This document shows positions 17,374 to 27,400 of a stretch of DNA of 64,000 nt, piece after piece. The stretch is from Nitrososphaerota archaeon. GTDB lineage: Archaea; Thermoproteota; Nitrososphaeria; Nitrososphaerales; Nitrosopumilaceae. The position numbers were made by a program, and so were the translations under genes. Within the stretch, counting starts at the first letter, position 1. The number at the start of each line of letters is the position of its first letter. Location of the stretch: the NCBI GenBank assembly GCA_016872055.1, contig VHBH01000003.1, positions 1 to 64,000 on the forward strand, given 5' to 3'. Below the pieces are notes generated by a model. The model was not told where the DNA came from. It ran no database searches and saw only the letters and a program-made list of their open reading frames with translations.

Positions 17374-18033
17374 TCACAGATCAATCTCGCTTTTTTCCAG
17401 TATAGCCGCAGTCAGAGAATAATACGATTTTGGGTCCATCTGCTTTGCAAAGCCCTTGTCTATGTTGATTAGGTAAATTGCGTCAAGCTTTGCATTTAGT
17501 ATGTCATCAAATTCAATTGGGGGATTTTTGTAAAACGTATCGCAGAGTGACTTTATTTTTTGGATTTCATTGTCAGGTCGCTGCGACGGCGGACTAAGAA
17601 AAAGCTTGTTGATTGGAAGCATTCCAATCACTGGCGTTGCCAGTGAAAACTCGTCGCAGTACTTGCTGTATCGTGCAATCTTGCTGACTATTCTGGACAT
17701 ATAATAGTCGATTGTATCCAGCGCATGCTCTGGCGGGGTAAAGCCAGTCTCTATTTCTATTATTGCGGTTTTGTTGTCTTTTTTTGCATAAAGATCACAC
17801 ACAAGTGAGCCAGTCAATGGCTTTTCCACATCCACTGCAAATCCCTTTGCAACCAGGTTTGCAGCGCAGATAAGCTCCAAGACAGAGTGGTTTATCTTGA
17901 CTAGGTTTTGCTGGTATAATTCAATTAGTCGCTGTCGCACAAAGTTCAGTTTTGGAATGTCATCAGGTTCTAGGTTTTTACCAAGTTGGTTTGTTACTGT
18001 ATAAACATCGTCTTGAAACTTTTCTAAATCCAA
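17374..18033 (-). CDS. Unknown protein, possible PD-(D/E)XK-like fold
   Basis: 219 residues, cytosolic. The segment SLVCDLYAKKDNKTAIIEIE has the D-X(n)-ExE spacing of restriction-endonuclease-like folds, preceded by helix LELICAANLVAKGFAVDVE. This is a weak structural inference; a DNA/RNA nuclease function is not shown. No neighbour suggests restriction-modification. Confidence 0.62.
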   Translation of the reverse strand: MDLEKFQDDVYTVTNQLGKNLEPDDIPKLNFVRQRLIELYQQNLVKINHSVLELICAANLVAKGFAVDVEKPLTGSLVCDLYAKKDNKTAIIEIETGFTPPEHALDTIDYYMSRIVSKIARYSKYCDEFSLATPVIGMLPINKLFLSPPSQRPDNEIQKIKSLCDTFYKNPPIEFDDILNAKLDAIYLINIDKGFAKQMDPKSYYSLTAAILEKSEIDL

Positions 18034-18062
18034 GTAATCAAAATTGAAAAGATATTAGCAGA

Positions 18063-20204
18063 TTATACTGCTTCTCGCACAGTCTTTATTTTGGCAATTG
18101 CAGTTGGTGCGCTGTTGATTGGCTCTACAGTTACCGTTACTGTGTCCATTGCACTGCGTCCGGTTCCGTCGCTGACAGTAATTTCAAAGGTAAGCTTCTT
18201 TGTTTCACCGTTTGCAACTAGTGGTGCAGTGAACGATGGTTTTGCAACGTCATTTGCAGAGAGTTCTACCTGTACGCCAGAGATTTGTCTCCAGTTGTAG
18301 GAGAGATTGTGCTTCATTTGGTCCTTACCAGAGCCAAAGAGTGTTACCTTAGAGTTTTCTTGAACTCGCTGGTCATTGCCTGCATTTGCAGTTATTATCT
18401 TTACAGGGGCTCCTTTAACCATGACATCTACTGTGTCTGGTTCGCTATCTTTTGAGCCGTCGTTTGCAATTAACTGGAATGTGATTACAGCGTCAACTTC
18501 GGTCTTTGGAGCAACAAATGAAGTCTCTAGTTCTGTGCTGGTTGATAATTCAACTGTCGGACCAGAGATTTGGTTCCACAGGTATGTCAATGGTTCGTCA
18601 TCTTCATCAGATGAAGTACCTGCAAGTGAAATGGTATCGCCAATCTTTACTTCTTGGTCTTCTCCAGCATCAACCACTGGTGGCATGTTAACTGGTAGTA
18701 TTGTGACTTTGGAAATATCCTTGGTTGGGTAGCCGTTTTCATCTGCTACTTGTAACTCAAAGACAAGTATCTTGAATTTACCATTTGCCACCACAGGTGC
18801 AGTAAATGTTGGTTCTGCAGATTCAGTATCAAATAGTTCGACTGCTTCGCCGCCTATTTGCTTCCAAGAGAATGTAATCTCATCGCTGTCAGGGTCAGTA
18901 CCAGTGCCTGCAAGTGTGACTTCGGTTTGCTCATCTACGACTTGATCAGATCCAGCGTCTGCAGATGCTCGAACATTGTCTGATGCGACTGTTACCGTTA
19001 CGGTGTCGCTGTCTTCGGCGCCGGATGGGTCAGTAACTGTTAATTCAAATGTTAGTTCAGTTGATGCGCCTCCAAAAACCTCTGGTGCCTTGAATCTTGC
19101 ATCGCCCTTTGTTTGGTATGCAATTACTACATCATCTCCACCAACTTGGCTCCAGGAATATTTGATAATGTCTCCATCCGGATCAGAACCAGTACCTGCT
19201 AAGTAGACAAATCTATTTGATATCGAGTTCTTATCAGGTCCTGCATCTGCCATTGGTCCATCATTTACTGGTCGGACTCTGACAATTACAACGTCGGTTG
19301 CTGAACCGCCGTCTTCTGCTTGGCATGTAAATCTAAATGCTGTTGGAACAATTTTGCTGTTTGAAATTTCTGGTGCTACAAATGTTAGGTCAGAGTCAGC
19401 GTTAGATGATAATTCCACAAATGGACCTAGTGTTTGTACCCAAGAGTAATTCTGCTCTCTGTCAAGCTTGTCGTCGCATGTGCCCTCTAACTGTACTGTG
19501 TCACCCTCGTCCACAATTTGGTCACGTCCTGCAGACACAGAGATTAGTGAAGGCTTGGCTGCAGTCATTTTTACTGTCATGGTGTCTTTGGCCATTCCTC
19601 CAAAGCCGTCAAATACAATTAATTGGAATGTGAAAATGGCTGAGCCTCTAGTTACACTTGAGGTGTCAAAGCTTGGTGTTTGTGATGAAGGGTCATCAAG
19701 TTGTATTTTTGGGCCGGTGATTTGTGACCAGTTGTATCTGAGTGCATCGCCCTCAGGGTCGGAACCAGAGCCGTCAAGTGTGACTTCGTCACCTTTTTCG
19801 ACTGTTTGGTCAGAACCTGCGTCAGCTGTTGGCTGCTGGTTTCTTGGTAAAATAGTGACTTTAACTAAATCAGTATCAATTTCTCCATAAGCATCTTCTA
19901 CGGTTAATTCAAAGGTTAGGACTTTAACTCTGCCATTTTCTACCATTGGAGCTTTGAAGGTTGGCTCTGCAACCGTGTTTGATGGGGTCAGTTCGACTTG
20001 TTCTCCGCGGACTTGGACCCAAGAGATTGTAAGTGAGTCATCGTCTGGATCGATTCCTTGACCCATCAGGGTTACAAAGTCGCCAGATTTTGCATAATTT
20101 TGGACGTTTTGAGTCGATGGTGTAACTGCAGCAAATGCTGGAGATACAATCATGCTACCAACTAGTAACGCCATCAAAACTGTTAGTGATTTTAGTTGCA
20201 ACAT
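18063..20204 (-). CDS. Large secreted PKD/Ig-like repeat protein
   Basis: 713 residues. Signal peptide (LTVLMALLVGSMIVSPAFA), then about seven repeats of about 95 residues. Each unit has ADAGSDQ-VxEGDxVxLxG, a SDPDGDxIxYSW core and a T/FxLxVxD tail, the PKD/REJ-like Ig fold. No C-terminal anchor was recognised. Repeat number and order are visible directly; a role in S-layer or surface structure is inferred. The gene faces a 250-nt divergent promoter region rich in GATCA. Confidence 0.88.
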   Translation of the reverse strand: MLQLKSLTVLMALLVGSMIVSPAFAAVTPSTQNVQNYAKSGDFVTLMGQGIDPDDDSLTISWVQVRGEQVELTPSNTVAEPTFKAPMVENGRVKVLTFELTVEDAYGEIDTDLVKVTILPRNQQPTADAGSDQTVEKGDEVTLDGSGSDPEGDALRYNWSQITGPKIQLDDPSSQTPSFDTSSVTRGSAIFTFQLIVFDGFGGMAKDTMTVKMTAAKPSLISVSAGRDQIVDEGDTVQLEGTCDDKLDREQNYSWVQTLGPFVELSSNADSDLTFVAPEISNSKIVPTAFRFTCQAEDGGSATDVVIVRVRPVNDGPMADAGPDKNSISNRFVYLAGTGSDPDGDIIKYSWSQVGGDDVVIAYQTKGDARFKAPEVFGGASTELTFELTVTDPSGAEDSDTVTVTVASDNVRASADAGSDQVVDEQTEVTLAGTGTDPDSDEITFSWKQIGGEAVELFDTESAEPTFTAPVVANGKFKILVFELQVADENGYPTKDISKVTILPVNMPPVVDAGEDQEVKIGDTISLAGTSSDEDDEPLTYLWNQISGPTVELSTSTELETSFVAPKTEVDAVITFQLIANDGSKDSEPDTVDVMVKGAPVKIITANAGNDQRVQENSKVTLFGSGKDQMKHNLSYNWRQISGVQVELSANDVAKPSFTAPLVANGETKKLTFEITVSDGTGRSAMDTVTVTVEPINSAPTAIAKIKTVREAV

Positions 20205-20260
20205 TTGTATCGTAAAAATCCGCCGATTAAAAGCTTTCGTTCAAATCGGCACTCTTTGTG

Positions 20261-20445
20261 GATCATTTTTTTGATCACGGATCATTTGTTTTATCTTTTG
20301 TCCAAAATATGATCAAATGTGAAACATTTCACCAGTTCTCTTTTTACGATCAATTTCGGACAATTTATGATCAGAAATCTGCTCAAAAATAACTGATCTA
20401 TAACTTGTGACATTTTGATATTTGGATTTAACAAAAAATCGATCA
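20261..20445. repeat. Cluster of eight GATC(A) sites in 185 bp
   Basis: GATC occurs at 20261, 20273, 20280, 20311, 20348, 20369, 20395 and 20441, six to seven of them as GATCA or its complement. Chance expectation is below one. It lies in the divergent region between the PKD surface-protein gene (leftward) and the small membrane genes (rightward), so it may be a multi-copy regulator site or methylation-sensitive region. Confidence 0.5.
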
Positions 20446-20454
20446 TAACTGTAA

Positions 20455-20568
20455 ATGTTGAAGTGGGCAATTACCGCCATAACATCAGAAGCGATTTTGG
20501 TTACTGCGCATACCGGAGCGTTTGATGCAAAACCGTGGAAACTCTTGAATACTGCAAAATTTGAGTAG
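20455..20568 (+). CDS. Possible 37-residue small membrane protein
   Basis: ATG-started frame with a short hydrophobic helix (AITAITSEAILVTAHTGAF) and a basic end. It stops 18 nt before the next gene (20587) and shares its direction, suggesting a first gene of a small operon. No family recognised. Confidence 0.5.
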   Translation: MLKWAITAITSEAILVTAHTGAFDAKPWKLLNTAKFE

Positions 20569-20586
20569 CGGTTGAGGTAGATTTTC

Positions 20587-21048
20587 ATGAACAATCCTAG
20601 TGTTGAAGTATTTTTTCTTTCAATGCTGACTGGTCTTGTTGCCACCCTAGTAATGACATTAATCGAAATCCCGGCTTGGAAGAGGTTTGGGTTACGCGGG
20701 GTCTTGGAATGGCATGAAAATCAGGTCTTATCTACCAAGTTTTTCAGATTGGATGCGTCAAAGCTCCACATAAAGGGCATATTCTTGTTGCACTTTGTAA
20801 ATGGCGGCCTCGGCGGAGTAGGTTTTGCTTTGGTGTTGATCATATTCCCAATTACAACATCAAGTATCATTCTGGCAGGCATTGCCTATGGAGTCTTTTT
20901 GTGGGTTGTCACATTAATCCCAATACACAAGCCAATTACAGGAATAATACCGTGGAGGCATCCTGACGGAAATATACCCATGATCATGAGTCTGATTGGA
21001 CATCTAGCATATGGCGGTGTAGTTGGATCGTTGTTCATCATAATATGA
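20587..21048 (+). CDS. Polytopic membrane protein, about four TM segments
   Basis: 153 residues. Hydrophobic segments near 7-27, 62-85, 90-110 and 130-150 (for example FFLSMLTGLVATLVMTLIEI, IFLLHFVNGGLGGVGFALVL). Conserved-looking polar motif PWRHPDGNIP in a loop between helices. Unknown family. Translationally coupled to the next gene by an ATGA overlap. Confidence 0.75.
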   Translation: MNNPSVEVFFLSMLTGLVATLVMTLIEIPAWKRFGLRGVLEWHENQVLSTKFFRLDASKLHIKGIFLLHFVNGGLGGVGFALVLIIFPITTSSIILAGIAYGVFLWVVTLIPIHKPITGIIPWRHPDGNIPMIMSLIGHLAYGGVVGSLFIII

Positions 21049-21200
21049 CAGGTAATTCCCACGAAATACTGAACCGGAATTCAGATAATATGGGCGGATT
21101 AGGTGGAGTGGCAATTACAATACTTCTTAACATGTCAGGATTTGTTGGAATGGTGTTTTTGAGATTTACTGAAGGCAACAATACCAAACGCGATATCTGA
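21045..21200 (+). CDS. 51-residue membrane peptide, coupled to upstream gene
   Basis: ATG at 21045 overlaps the stop of 20587-21048 (ATGA), a coupling signal. The product has one hydrophobic stretch (LGGVAITILLNMSGFVGMVF) flanked by polar ends. Unrecognised. Confidence 0.62.
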   Translation: MTGNSHEILNRNSDNMGGLGGVAITILLNMSGFVGMVFLRFTEGNNTKRDI

Positions 21201-21346
21201 GATAGATTGTCAAGATTCCATTTGCAGTGTTTGTACTATTTTTACCACAGGCATGAAAGCAGTCGGAATTGGGAATATTATCGCAGATCTTGGCGGACCA
21301 AAAATTCCAAACTAAAGAAGGAAAACCTAGTAAAATACGACAGGTT

Positions 21347-21643
21347 TTAGACGCCTAAGATTGTCTTGAGCATTTTTCTATAGTCGACTTCCTTTTTCTC
21401 AGAGCCAGATGCTGGAAGTGCAAATATGAGTGGTTTTGATTTTGTTGCGCGAAGCTTAGTGAGCTCTGTGCTAATTGGGGTCGACATGTCTTCTGATATC
21501 AAGACCAATCCAACATCGGGATCGTCTGCTAGTTTTTTTACCGCGGAAAATGCATTTTGCGGGGTATCAACAACTACGCCTTGTACTCCCGCAAGCTGAA
21601 AGCTTGTAACAAAGATTCTGCTACCTATAGTTACAATCTTCAC
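21347..21643 (-). CDS. atpF: A-type ATP synthase subunit F
   Basis: 98 residues: MKIVTIGSRIFVTSFQLAGV start, then GLVLISEDMS and KPLIFALPASGSEK, the NtpF/AtpF Rossmann-like pattern. Subunit F regulates the catalytic A3B3 head with subunit D. No other A-ATPase subunit lies in the window, so the gene is outside the main operon here (other subunits are not visible). Confidence 0.9.
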   Translation of the reverse strand: MKIVTIGSRIFVTSFQLAGVQGVVVDTPQNAFSAVKKLADDPDVGLVLISEDMSTPISTELTKLRATKSKPLIFALPASGSEKKEVDYRKMLKTILGV

Positions 21644-21724
21644 GATTTTGCGCCCACATGTGCCAATTTAACCGTTTTTCAGTTAGTCCAAACGTTGATT
21701 TAGCAACCATACAAAGCAAGTACG

Positions 21725-22018
21725 ATGTCACTAGACAACACACAGACAATCTATCTTTTTGTTCATGGGAGAATGGATCTGATGCAAAGATCAATCGACG
21801 CCCTTGTATCAAAGGGATTCTCGAAGGACAAGATAACTCCGGCAGTTTCAACAAAGGTAGGCCAAGTTGGCGAATACATGGCAATGCTTTGGATGCCTCC
21901 AAATCCAGACCACATCAAGATTCAGAAAATCACCAAAGTCGAGCCGGTAGAACCGCAGGGAGTGATCGGGTTATGGAAGGGTGTCTCTAAAGAGGACATT
22001 TCCACAATTCCACTATAA
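21725..22018 (+). CDS. Small conserved-looking unknown protein
   Basis: 97 residues, alpha/beta (TIYLFVHGRMDLMQRSIDAL, YMAMLWMPPNPDHIKIQKIT). No recognised family. Divergent to subunit F with about 80 nt between. Confidence 0.62.
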   Translation: MSLDNTQTIYLFVHGRMDLMQRSIDALVSKGFSKDKITPAVSTKVGQVGEYMAMLWMPPNPDHIKIQKITKVEPVEPQGVIGLWKGVSKEDISTIPL

Positions 22019-22029
22019 TTTTTCTAGTA

Positions 22030-22323
22030 TTGTTCATCAGTAAGCCAAAAAAAACTCAAATGCAAACAATGAAAGCCGGAGATTGTACGATATTCAAGGT
22101 TACATATAGTAATCACGGATTTGAGTCGGGTTTACCATATATGGTGAAAAAATCTCAGTATGAACAAATGGCTTCGAAGTCATTATTGAAAACAACCCCG
22201 GAATTGATTATTCAGTTGATGAGGTTATTCAGATGTTTTAAAAAAAAAGACAATACTAGAGATTCGATAGGAAGGATTGATGAAGAGATACGAAGTAACC
22301 CTCAAGGATTTAATCAGAATTAG
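22030..22323 (+). CDS. Doubtful 97-residue reading frame
   Basis: TTG-started frame with a basic middle (LMRLFRCFKKKD). No family, no promoter that I can see, and codon use looks weak; retained only because it fills the gap downstream of 21725-22018. It may be non-coding. Confidence 0.3.
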   Translation: MFISKPKKTQMQTMKAGDCTIFKVTYSNHGFESGLPYMVKKSQYEQMASKSLLKTTPELIIQLMRLFRCFKKKDNTRDSIGRIDEEIRSNPQGFNQN

Positions 22324-22523
22324 TTAATATTCAAAGACAATATTGGATTTGAATTCAAGGGGAAGATTCTAAGAAAAATATTTACCTTTAAGGAACTGTT
22401 CCCGATGAGAACCTGAAATATTGGAATGCGATGACAAGATAATCGAAAATCACGACAAAATCTTGACTTAATTTATGGCTTAGATAATTAAAACCTAAAA
22501 AGAGTTTTAGTCACGCAGTAAAA

Positions 22524-22823
22524 CTATAACTCTGAGATCAACCCGGTAAGAAAATCAGCAAATTCATCATCAGAAAATTCCACGTATTCTATTTCATGCT
22601 GTTTTTGGGCCAATCTCAGAGATTCCAGATGATAGCAGGATTTTTTGCCCTTTCGCTTGCCAAAATAAAACCCCTCGCAAGAGCAATAATCATACTCTGG
22701 TGCAAGCCAGTGCTCCTTTCCCATGCCAACCACCGTCCAAATTTGGCGCTTGCTTGGCTCAAAAATATGACACTTTACTCGCCTCTCCGATACAATTACT
22801 GATGTTTTTTCTTGTGCCAACAA
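22524..22823 (-). CDS. SWIM zinc-finger protein
   Basis: 99 residues with a SWIM-type ligand set: YCSCEGFYF, then CYHL (CXC-X(n)-CXH). SWIM domains bind zinc and mediate nucleic-acid or protein contacts; in archaea small SWIM proteins are found near recombination genes, but no such partner is seen here. Divergent from the phosphoesterase gene. Confidence 0.78.
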   Translation of the reverse strand: MLAQEKTSVIVSERRVKCHIFEPSKRQIWTVVGMGKEHWLAPEYDYCSCEGFYFGKRKGKKSCYHLESLRLAQKQHEIEYVEFSDDEFADFLTGLISEL

Positions 22824-22856
22824 GAATTAATTCAAAACACATTGTATTATTTTTTG

Positions 22857-23603
22857 ATGAAGACAAAGCCAGTTCCAGGCGAAGCTGCACTAGTCCTAGA
22901 AGGTCATAAAAAACACCTAGTCCTAACTGACCTGCATGTCGGCTTTGAAGCCAGTCTTGAGCAAAACAAGATATTTGTTGGAAAAAACACCACACTTAAC
23001 GAATCCATCCAAAAGATAACATCCTTAATCGACTCTGTAAAGCCAGACTCACTCATACTACTAGGCGATGTAAAGTCAGGAATTTCCAGAATCTCAAAAT
23101 CAGAGTGGGATGAAGTGCCAAAACTATTATCGGCACTGTCAGAGAAAACCGAGACAATACTTATACCAGGAAATCATGATGCAAACATTTCCCATCTTAC
23201 GCCGCCAAGCATTACTTTGATCAGCTCCCTTGGGATGATCCTAGAAGACACACTGCTCACACATGGCCATACAATGCCTACTGAGAATTTTTCACACATA
23301 TCAAAAATCGTGATGGGTCATGTCCATCCGGTTTTCTTTGATGAGGATTCCATTCTGAACGGCCAGCGCGTCTGGGTCTCAATTAGGACTCAAAAAGAGA
23401 ACATATTTCCATCAGAGTCGGGGGAACTGGAAATAATCATCGTACCATCGTTTAATCGGTATTTTTATGCAGCCAAGAAAAAGTCATACAAAAAATCAAT
23501 CTCTCCAATCATAGAAAAAATCAAGGGTGATCTATCTGCCAAAATAGTGACACTTGATGGAACAATTATCGGCGACGAGTCATCGTTATCACAAATCATC
23601 TAA
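22857..23603 (+). CDS. Metallophosphoesterase (archaeal MJ0037-like)
   Basis: 248 residues from the ATG at 22857. Calcineurin-fold metal ligands are visible in order: DLHVGFE, GDVKSG, GNHDANI, THGHTM and GHVHP. Substrate unknown; the family is linked to nucleic-acid or phosphodiester substrates. A 15-residue upstream extension (TTG, 22812) is hydrophobic and unlikely. Confidence 0.87.
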   Translation: MKTKPVPGEAALVLEGHKKHLVLTDLHVGFEASLEQNKIFVGKNTTLNESIQKITSLIDSVKPDSLILLGDVKSGISRISKSEWDEVPKLLSALSEKTETILIPGNHDANISHLTPPSITLISSLGMILEDTLLTHGHTMPTENFSHISKIVMGHVHPVFFDEDSILNGQRVWVSIRTQKENIFPSESGELEIIIVPSFNRYFYAAKKKSYKKSISPIIEKIKGDLSAKIVTLDGTIIGDESSLSQII

Positions 23604-23636
23604 GAACAATAGTCACGTGATTACACTAAAAATCAA

Positions 23637-23738
23637 ATGATAGAAGAAACATATCGATTAGGGATGAGAACGAGGCGATTAGAGTTCACAGAAAAAAAGG
23701 AAAACCAAGAATTTGTCCCATATGATGCATTAGACTGA
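23637..23738 (+). CDS. Possible 33-residue peptide
   Basis: ATG-started frame, polar and basic (RLGMRTRRLEFTEKKENQ). Follows the phosphoesterase gene by 33 nt. No family; may be chance. Confidence 0.3.
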   Translation: MIEETYRLGMRTRRLEFTEKKENQEFVPYDALD

Positions 23739-23793
23739 AATCTCGACAGCCAAAATACTATTCATTCTTATTTGGATTGGTAAAATCCTAGGC

Positions 23794-23943
23794 ATGTCAT
23801 ATGACAAAAAAATGTATCCATGCACATGCTCAGACTGCGGCAAGGCATCACAGGTACCTTTTGAACCAAAACCAGACAGACCAGTTTATTGCAGAGAGTG
23901 TCTACCAAAACACCAAAAACCAAGATTTCAAAAAAGATACTAA
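23794..23943 (+). CDS. 49-residue zinc-ribbon protein (CXDXC / CXXC)
   Basis: PCTCSDCGKASQVPF at the start and PVYCRECLPKH later give a two-knuckle zinc site, matching the small CxxC-x-CxxC proteins widespread in archaea and bacteria (unknown function). Basic C-terminus. Composition and ligand spacing make it a credible gene despite its length. Confidence 0.78.
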   Translation: MSYDKKMYPCTCSDCGKASQVPFEPKPDRPVYCRECLPKHQKPRFQKRY

Positions 23944-23965
23944 AGCTTAGTTGTATTTTTTTTTA

Positions 23966-24205
23966 TTATTTCTGATTCATTTTTGCTAGATCACCCGCAT
24001 AGATCTTTTCGTACTAGTCTAGTGCCTCGTGAATGTACTGATCACATGGGTGCATCATTTTTTCTTGCACAGCAGCGTTGAATTTTTGTGGTCCGGGTAT
24101 AACCTCAAATTGCGAGCAGTGCAAGTCGGTTATGACATTCCAGAAGTTGCCTATTACATCTAGCATGTTTTTGTTAAAGCCAAGCTTGTCAAAGTATTGC
24201 TTTTT
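23966..24205 (-). pseudogene. Decayed unknown gene with in-frame TAG and TAA
   Basis: On the minus strand an open stretch reads QYFDKLGFNKNMLDVIG, then NFWNVITDLHCSQF and ending YIHEALD followed by TAG (24014-24016), after which the same frame continues YEKIYAGDLAKMNQK to a TAA (23966-23968). Upstream it is blocked by TAA at 24206-24208 next to a T7 run. No start codon exists except an internal ATG. The look of real coding on both sides of the TAG suggests a broken gene of about 75-100 residues. Family not recognised. Confidence 0.55.
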
Positions 24206-24404
24206 TTAGACAGCACATATCAAAATAATCATCCAGTAGGTGCGAACATTGTGTGTATAGATGGAGCTTGTCTGAATGTTTGGTTGGATTTGAGACTCTG
24301 GTTTTTTGATTACCTTGTGGTATTATTTTTTAAAATATCGCATTTAGACATTGTATCATCCAAGTATCGACATTATACTTCACCGCAACTAGCAAACATT
24401 CACT

Positions 24405-27400
24405 TTAGATAGGGTCGTAGGGCTCTAGCGCCTTTTTGGTAGTTTCGTTGTGTGTCATCCACTCAAGTGTCTTGACAAAAGATTCTGCGAGCTCTGTTGT
24501 GGTCAATACAGGTATGCCAAGCTCTATTGCCTTTCTTCGGATTTGATATTCGTCATTTAGCATCCCTACGTACTTTTCTAGAGTAGAAGTGGATGGAATA
24601 TTGATGATAAAGTTGATTTTTCTCTCATATAACAAGTCCGAGATGTTTGGTTTGCGCTCCGGCTCGGATATTTTGTGCACTATTTGGACATCGCCGATTT
24701 GCTTTTCCTCAAGGAATTCCGCCGTATGCTCTGTTGCCAGCAACTTGAACCCAAGATGCTTGAGTGTGGCCATAGTTTGGAGTAGCTTTTCCTTGTTTTC
24801 AGAGCCACCGATTGTAATTAGTGCAGTTCCAGTCTTTGTCAGATTGTACCCAACCGAAATCAAGCCCTTTGATAGTGCGTCATAGAAACTATCCCCAAAG
24901 CACGCTGCCTCGCCGGTGGATTGCATTTCAACGCCAAGCACAATGTCTGCTCCATCCAACTGCATAAACGAAAACTGTGGCATCTTGATTCCATGGATTG
25001 GTGTTTTCTTCCATTTGTCTGGCTGAAGCTTTGGCAGCTCTTTTCCCAGTACTGCCTGAGCTGCCAAGATGATAAGATTTGTTTTGATCAGTTTTGAGAC
25101 AAATGGCATGGAACGAGACGCCCTGATGTTTAGCTCTATTACATAGACTTGTTCGTTGTTTATCAAAAACTGCAGATTAAACGGTCCTCGGATGTTAAAC
25201 GATTTTGCGATTCGTGTCGCATAGTCCGTTATGGTCTCGACTTGCTTGTTTGACAATCTCCATGGAGGTATTACCATCATTGCATCACCAGAGTGTACAC
25301 CAGCTGCGTCAATGTGTTCCACTAATGCGCCGATGAATACGTTCTTTCCATCGGAGACTCCATCAACATCGACTTCAAGTGAGTTTAGCATGAATTTTGT
25401 AATTACGACTGGATGGTCTGGCGATAGTGTTGTTGCCTCGCCAACATATCTTGATAGCTCTTCCTGTGACCAGACAACCTTCATTGCGGCACCAGAAAGC
25501 ACGTATGATGGCCTAACCAAGACGGGATAGCCAACCTTCGTGGCAAAGGATTTCGCCTCTGCAAAGTTGGAAAATGCCTGCCACGGAGGCTGCTTTATGT
25601 GTAATTTATCCAATACTGCGCTGAACTTGGAGCGGTCTTCGGCGCTATCCACATCTTCTGCAGATGTGCCAAACATTTTGATTCCTGCCTTGGCAAGCTT
25701 TGGAGTCAGATTATTTGCGGTTTGTCCGCCCACGGATGTTACAACACCTTTGGGATTTTCCATGTCCACAATATCCAAAATTCTCTCCAGTGTTAGCTCT
25801 TCAAAATACAGCCTAGAGCAAATATCATAATCAGTAGATACTGTTTCTGGGTTGCAATTGACCACTACAACATTTGACTCGCCGTTTTGCTGCAAGCCCC
25901 AGACCATGTTGACTGTTCCCCAGTCAAATTCCACTGAAGAGCCGATTCGATATGGGCCTGCACCAAGCACGATTATACCCTTTTGATCAGGTGTTACCGT
26001 GATGTCGTTGTCGTATCCTCCATAAGTCATGTAGAGATAGTTAGTCTTTGCAGGCCACTCTGCGGCAAGCGTGTCAATTTGCTTTACAACAGGCAAGACA
26101 CCCATGTCTTTGCGGATCTTTCGTACCTCCATGTCTTCCATGTTTAACGCCCGCGCAATCTGTCTATCAGAGAATCCAAGGTGTTTTGCTTTTCTCATCA
26201 GTTCCTTATCCATTGGTTTTTTCTTGAGGTTTAGTTCCACATCCACGATGTTTTTGATTTTCTCAATGAACCACGGATCAATAAAAGAGAGTTTCTGGAT
26301 TTTCTCAACAGAAATTCCTTTTCGCAGTGCAGCCGCCACATAATACAAAACCCGGTCATCTCCGTTTAGTAGCTGATTCTCTATGTCTTCTATTTCATTG
26401 TCATCGACGTTGTTCCTATTTAGCACAAGACCGTCGTTGCCAATATCCAGCATCCTAATTGATTTTTGCAGTGATTCCTCAAAGGTTCGTCCAACTGCCA
26501 TAACCTCTCCTACGGACTTCATTGTGGGGCCAAGCTTTCTGTTTGCACGCTCAAATTTGGTAAAATCCCACCTAGGATGCTTGATTACGGCATAGTCTAG
26601 GGACGGCTCAAAGCACGCAGTAGTGGTTTTTGTGATTCGATTTACTAGCTCAGGTAGGGTGTGGCCTAGGCCTATTTTGGCAGACATGTATGCAAGTGGA
26701 TATCCTGTTGCCTTGCTAGCCAAAGCCGATGATCGTGACAGCCTTGGGTTGATTTCAATTGCAACGTATCTGTCGGATTTTACATCCAGTGCAAATTGGA
26801 TGTTGCACTCTCCAATTATTCCGACATGTTTTGTTCCACGCAATGCTGCAGAGCGTAACATGTGGTATTCTCTATTATCTATTGTTTGAGAGGGGGCAAC
26901 TACAATGTTGTCTCCAGTGTGAACCCTCATGGACAAGACATTTTCCATGTTGCATACAATGACATTGTTTCCCTCATAGTCCTGCATTACCTCGTATTCG
27001 ATTTGCTTCCAATGACCAATGTATTCCTCAATTAGAACTTGGTGGACAAGGCTCGCATTTAGGCCGCGCTCTACAATCTCGTGCAGCTCAATTTCGTTGT
27101 GAGCTACTCCTCCACCACGACCGCCCAATGTATACGCAACTCGAATTATCACTGGGTATCCCAGTTCTTCTGCCGCTTTTTTTGCATCCTCAAATGTGTT
27201 AACCGTTTTTGATCTGAGTACCGGAACACCACATTCATTCATCGAGTCCTTGAATAATTGTCGGTCTTCGGTTCTCTGAATTCCCGGTATTTGTGTTCCC
27301 AAAACTTTGACTCCGTATTTTTCTAAAACGTTTGCCTCAGCTAGTTTAACACCACAGTTAAGGGCAGTCTGTCCCCCATATCCAAGCATAATTCCGTCTG

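Noticed and set aside
20313-20645. 110-codon minus-strand frame in the divergent region
   Set aside because: No family pattern, composition unlike its neighbours, and it would overlap the start of 20587-21048 and the small frame 20455-20568.
21658-21990. 110-codon plus frame
   Set aside because: Out of frame with the better supported 21725-22018 gene, which has a coherent alpha/beta pattern.
24014-24016. In-frame TAG as a pyrrolysine codon
   Set aside because: No pylT/pylS-like gene is visible and the same frame has other stops; decay is simpler.
24197-24412. 71-codon plus frame beside carB
   Set aside because: Hydrophobic low-information frame opposite the decayed gene; overlaps the carB stop; no promoter.
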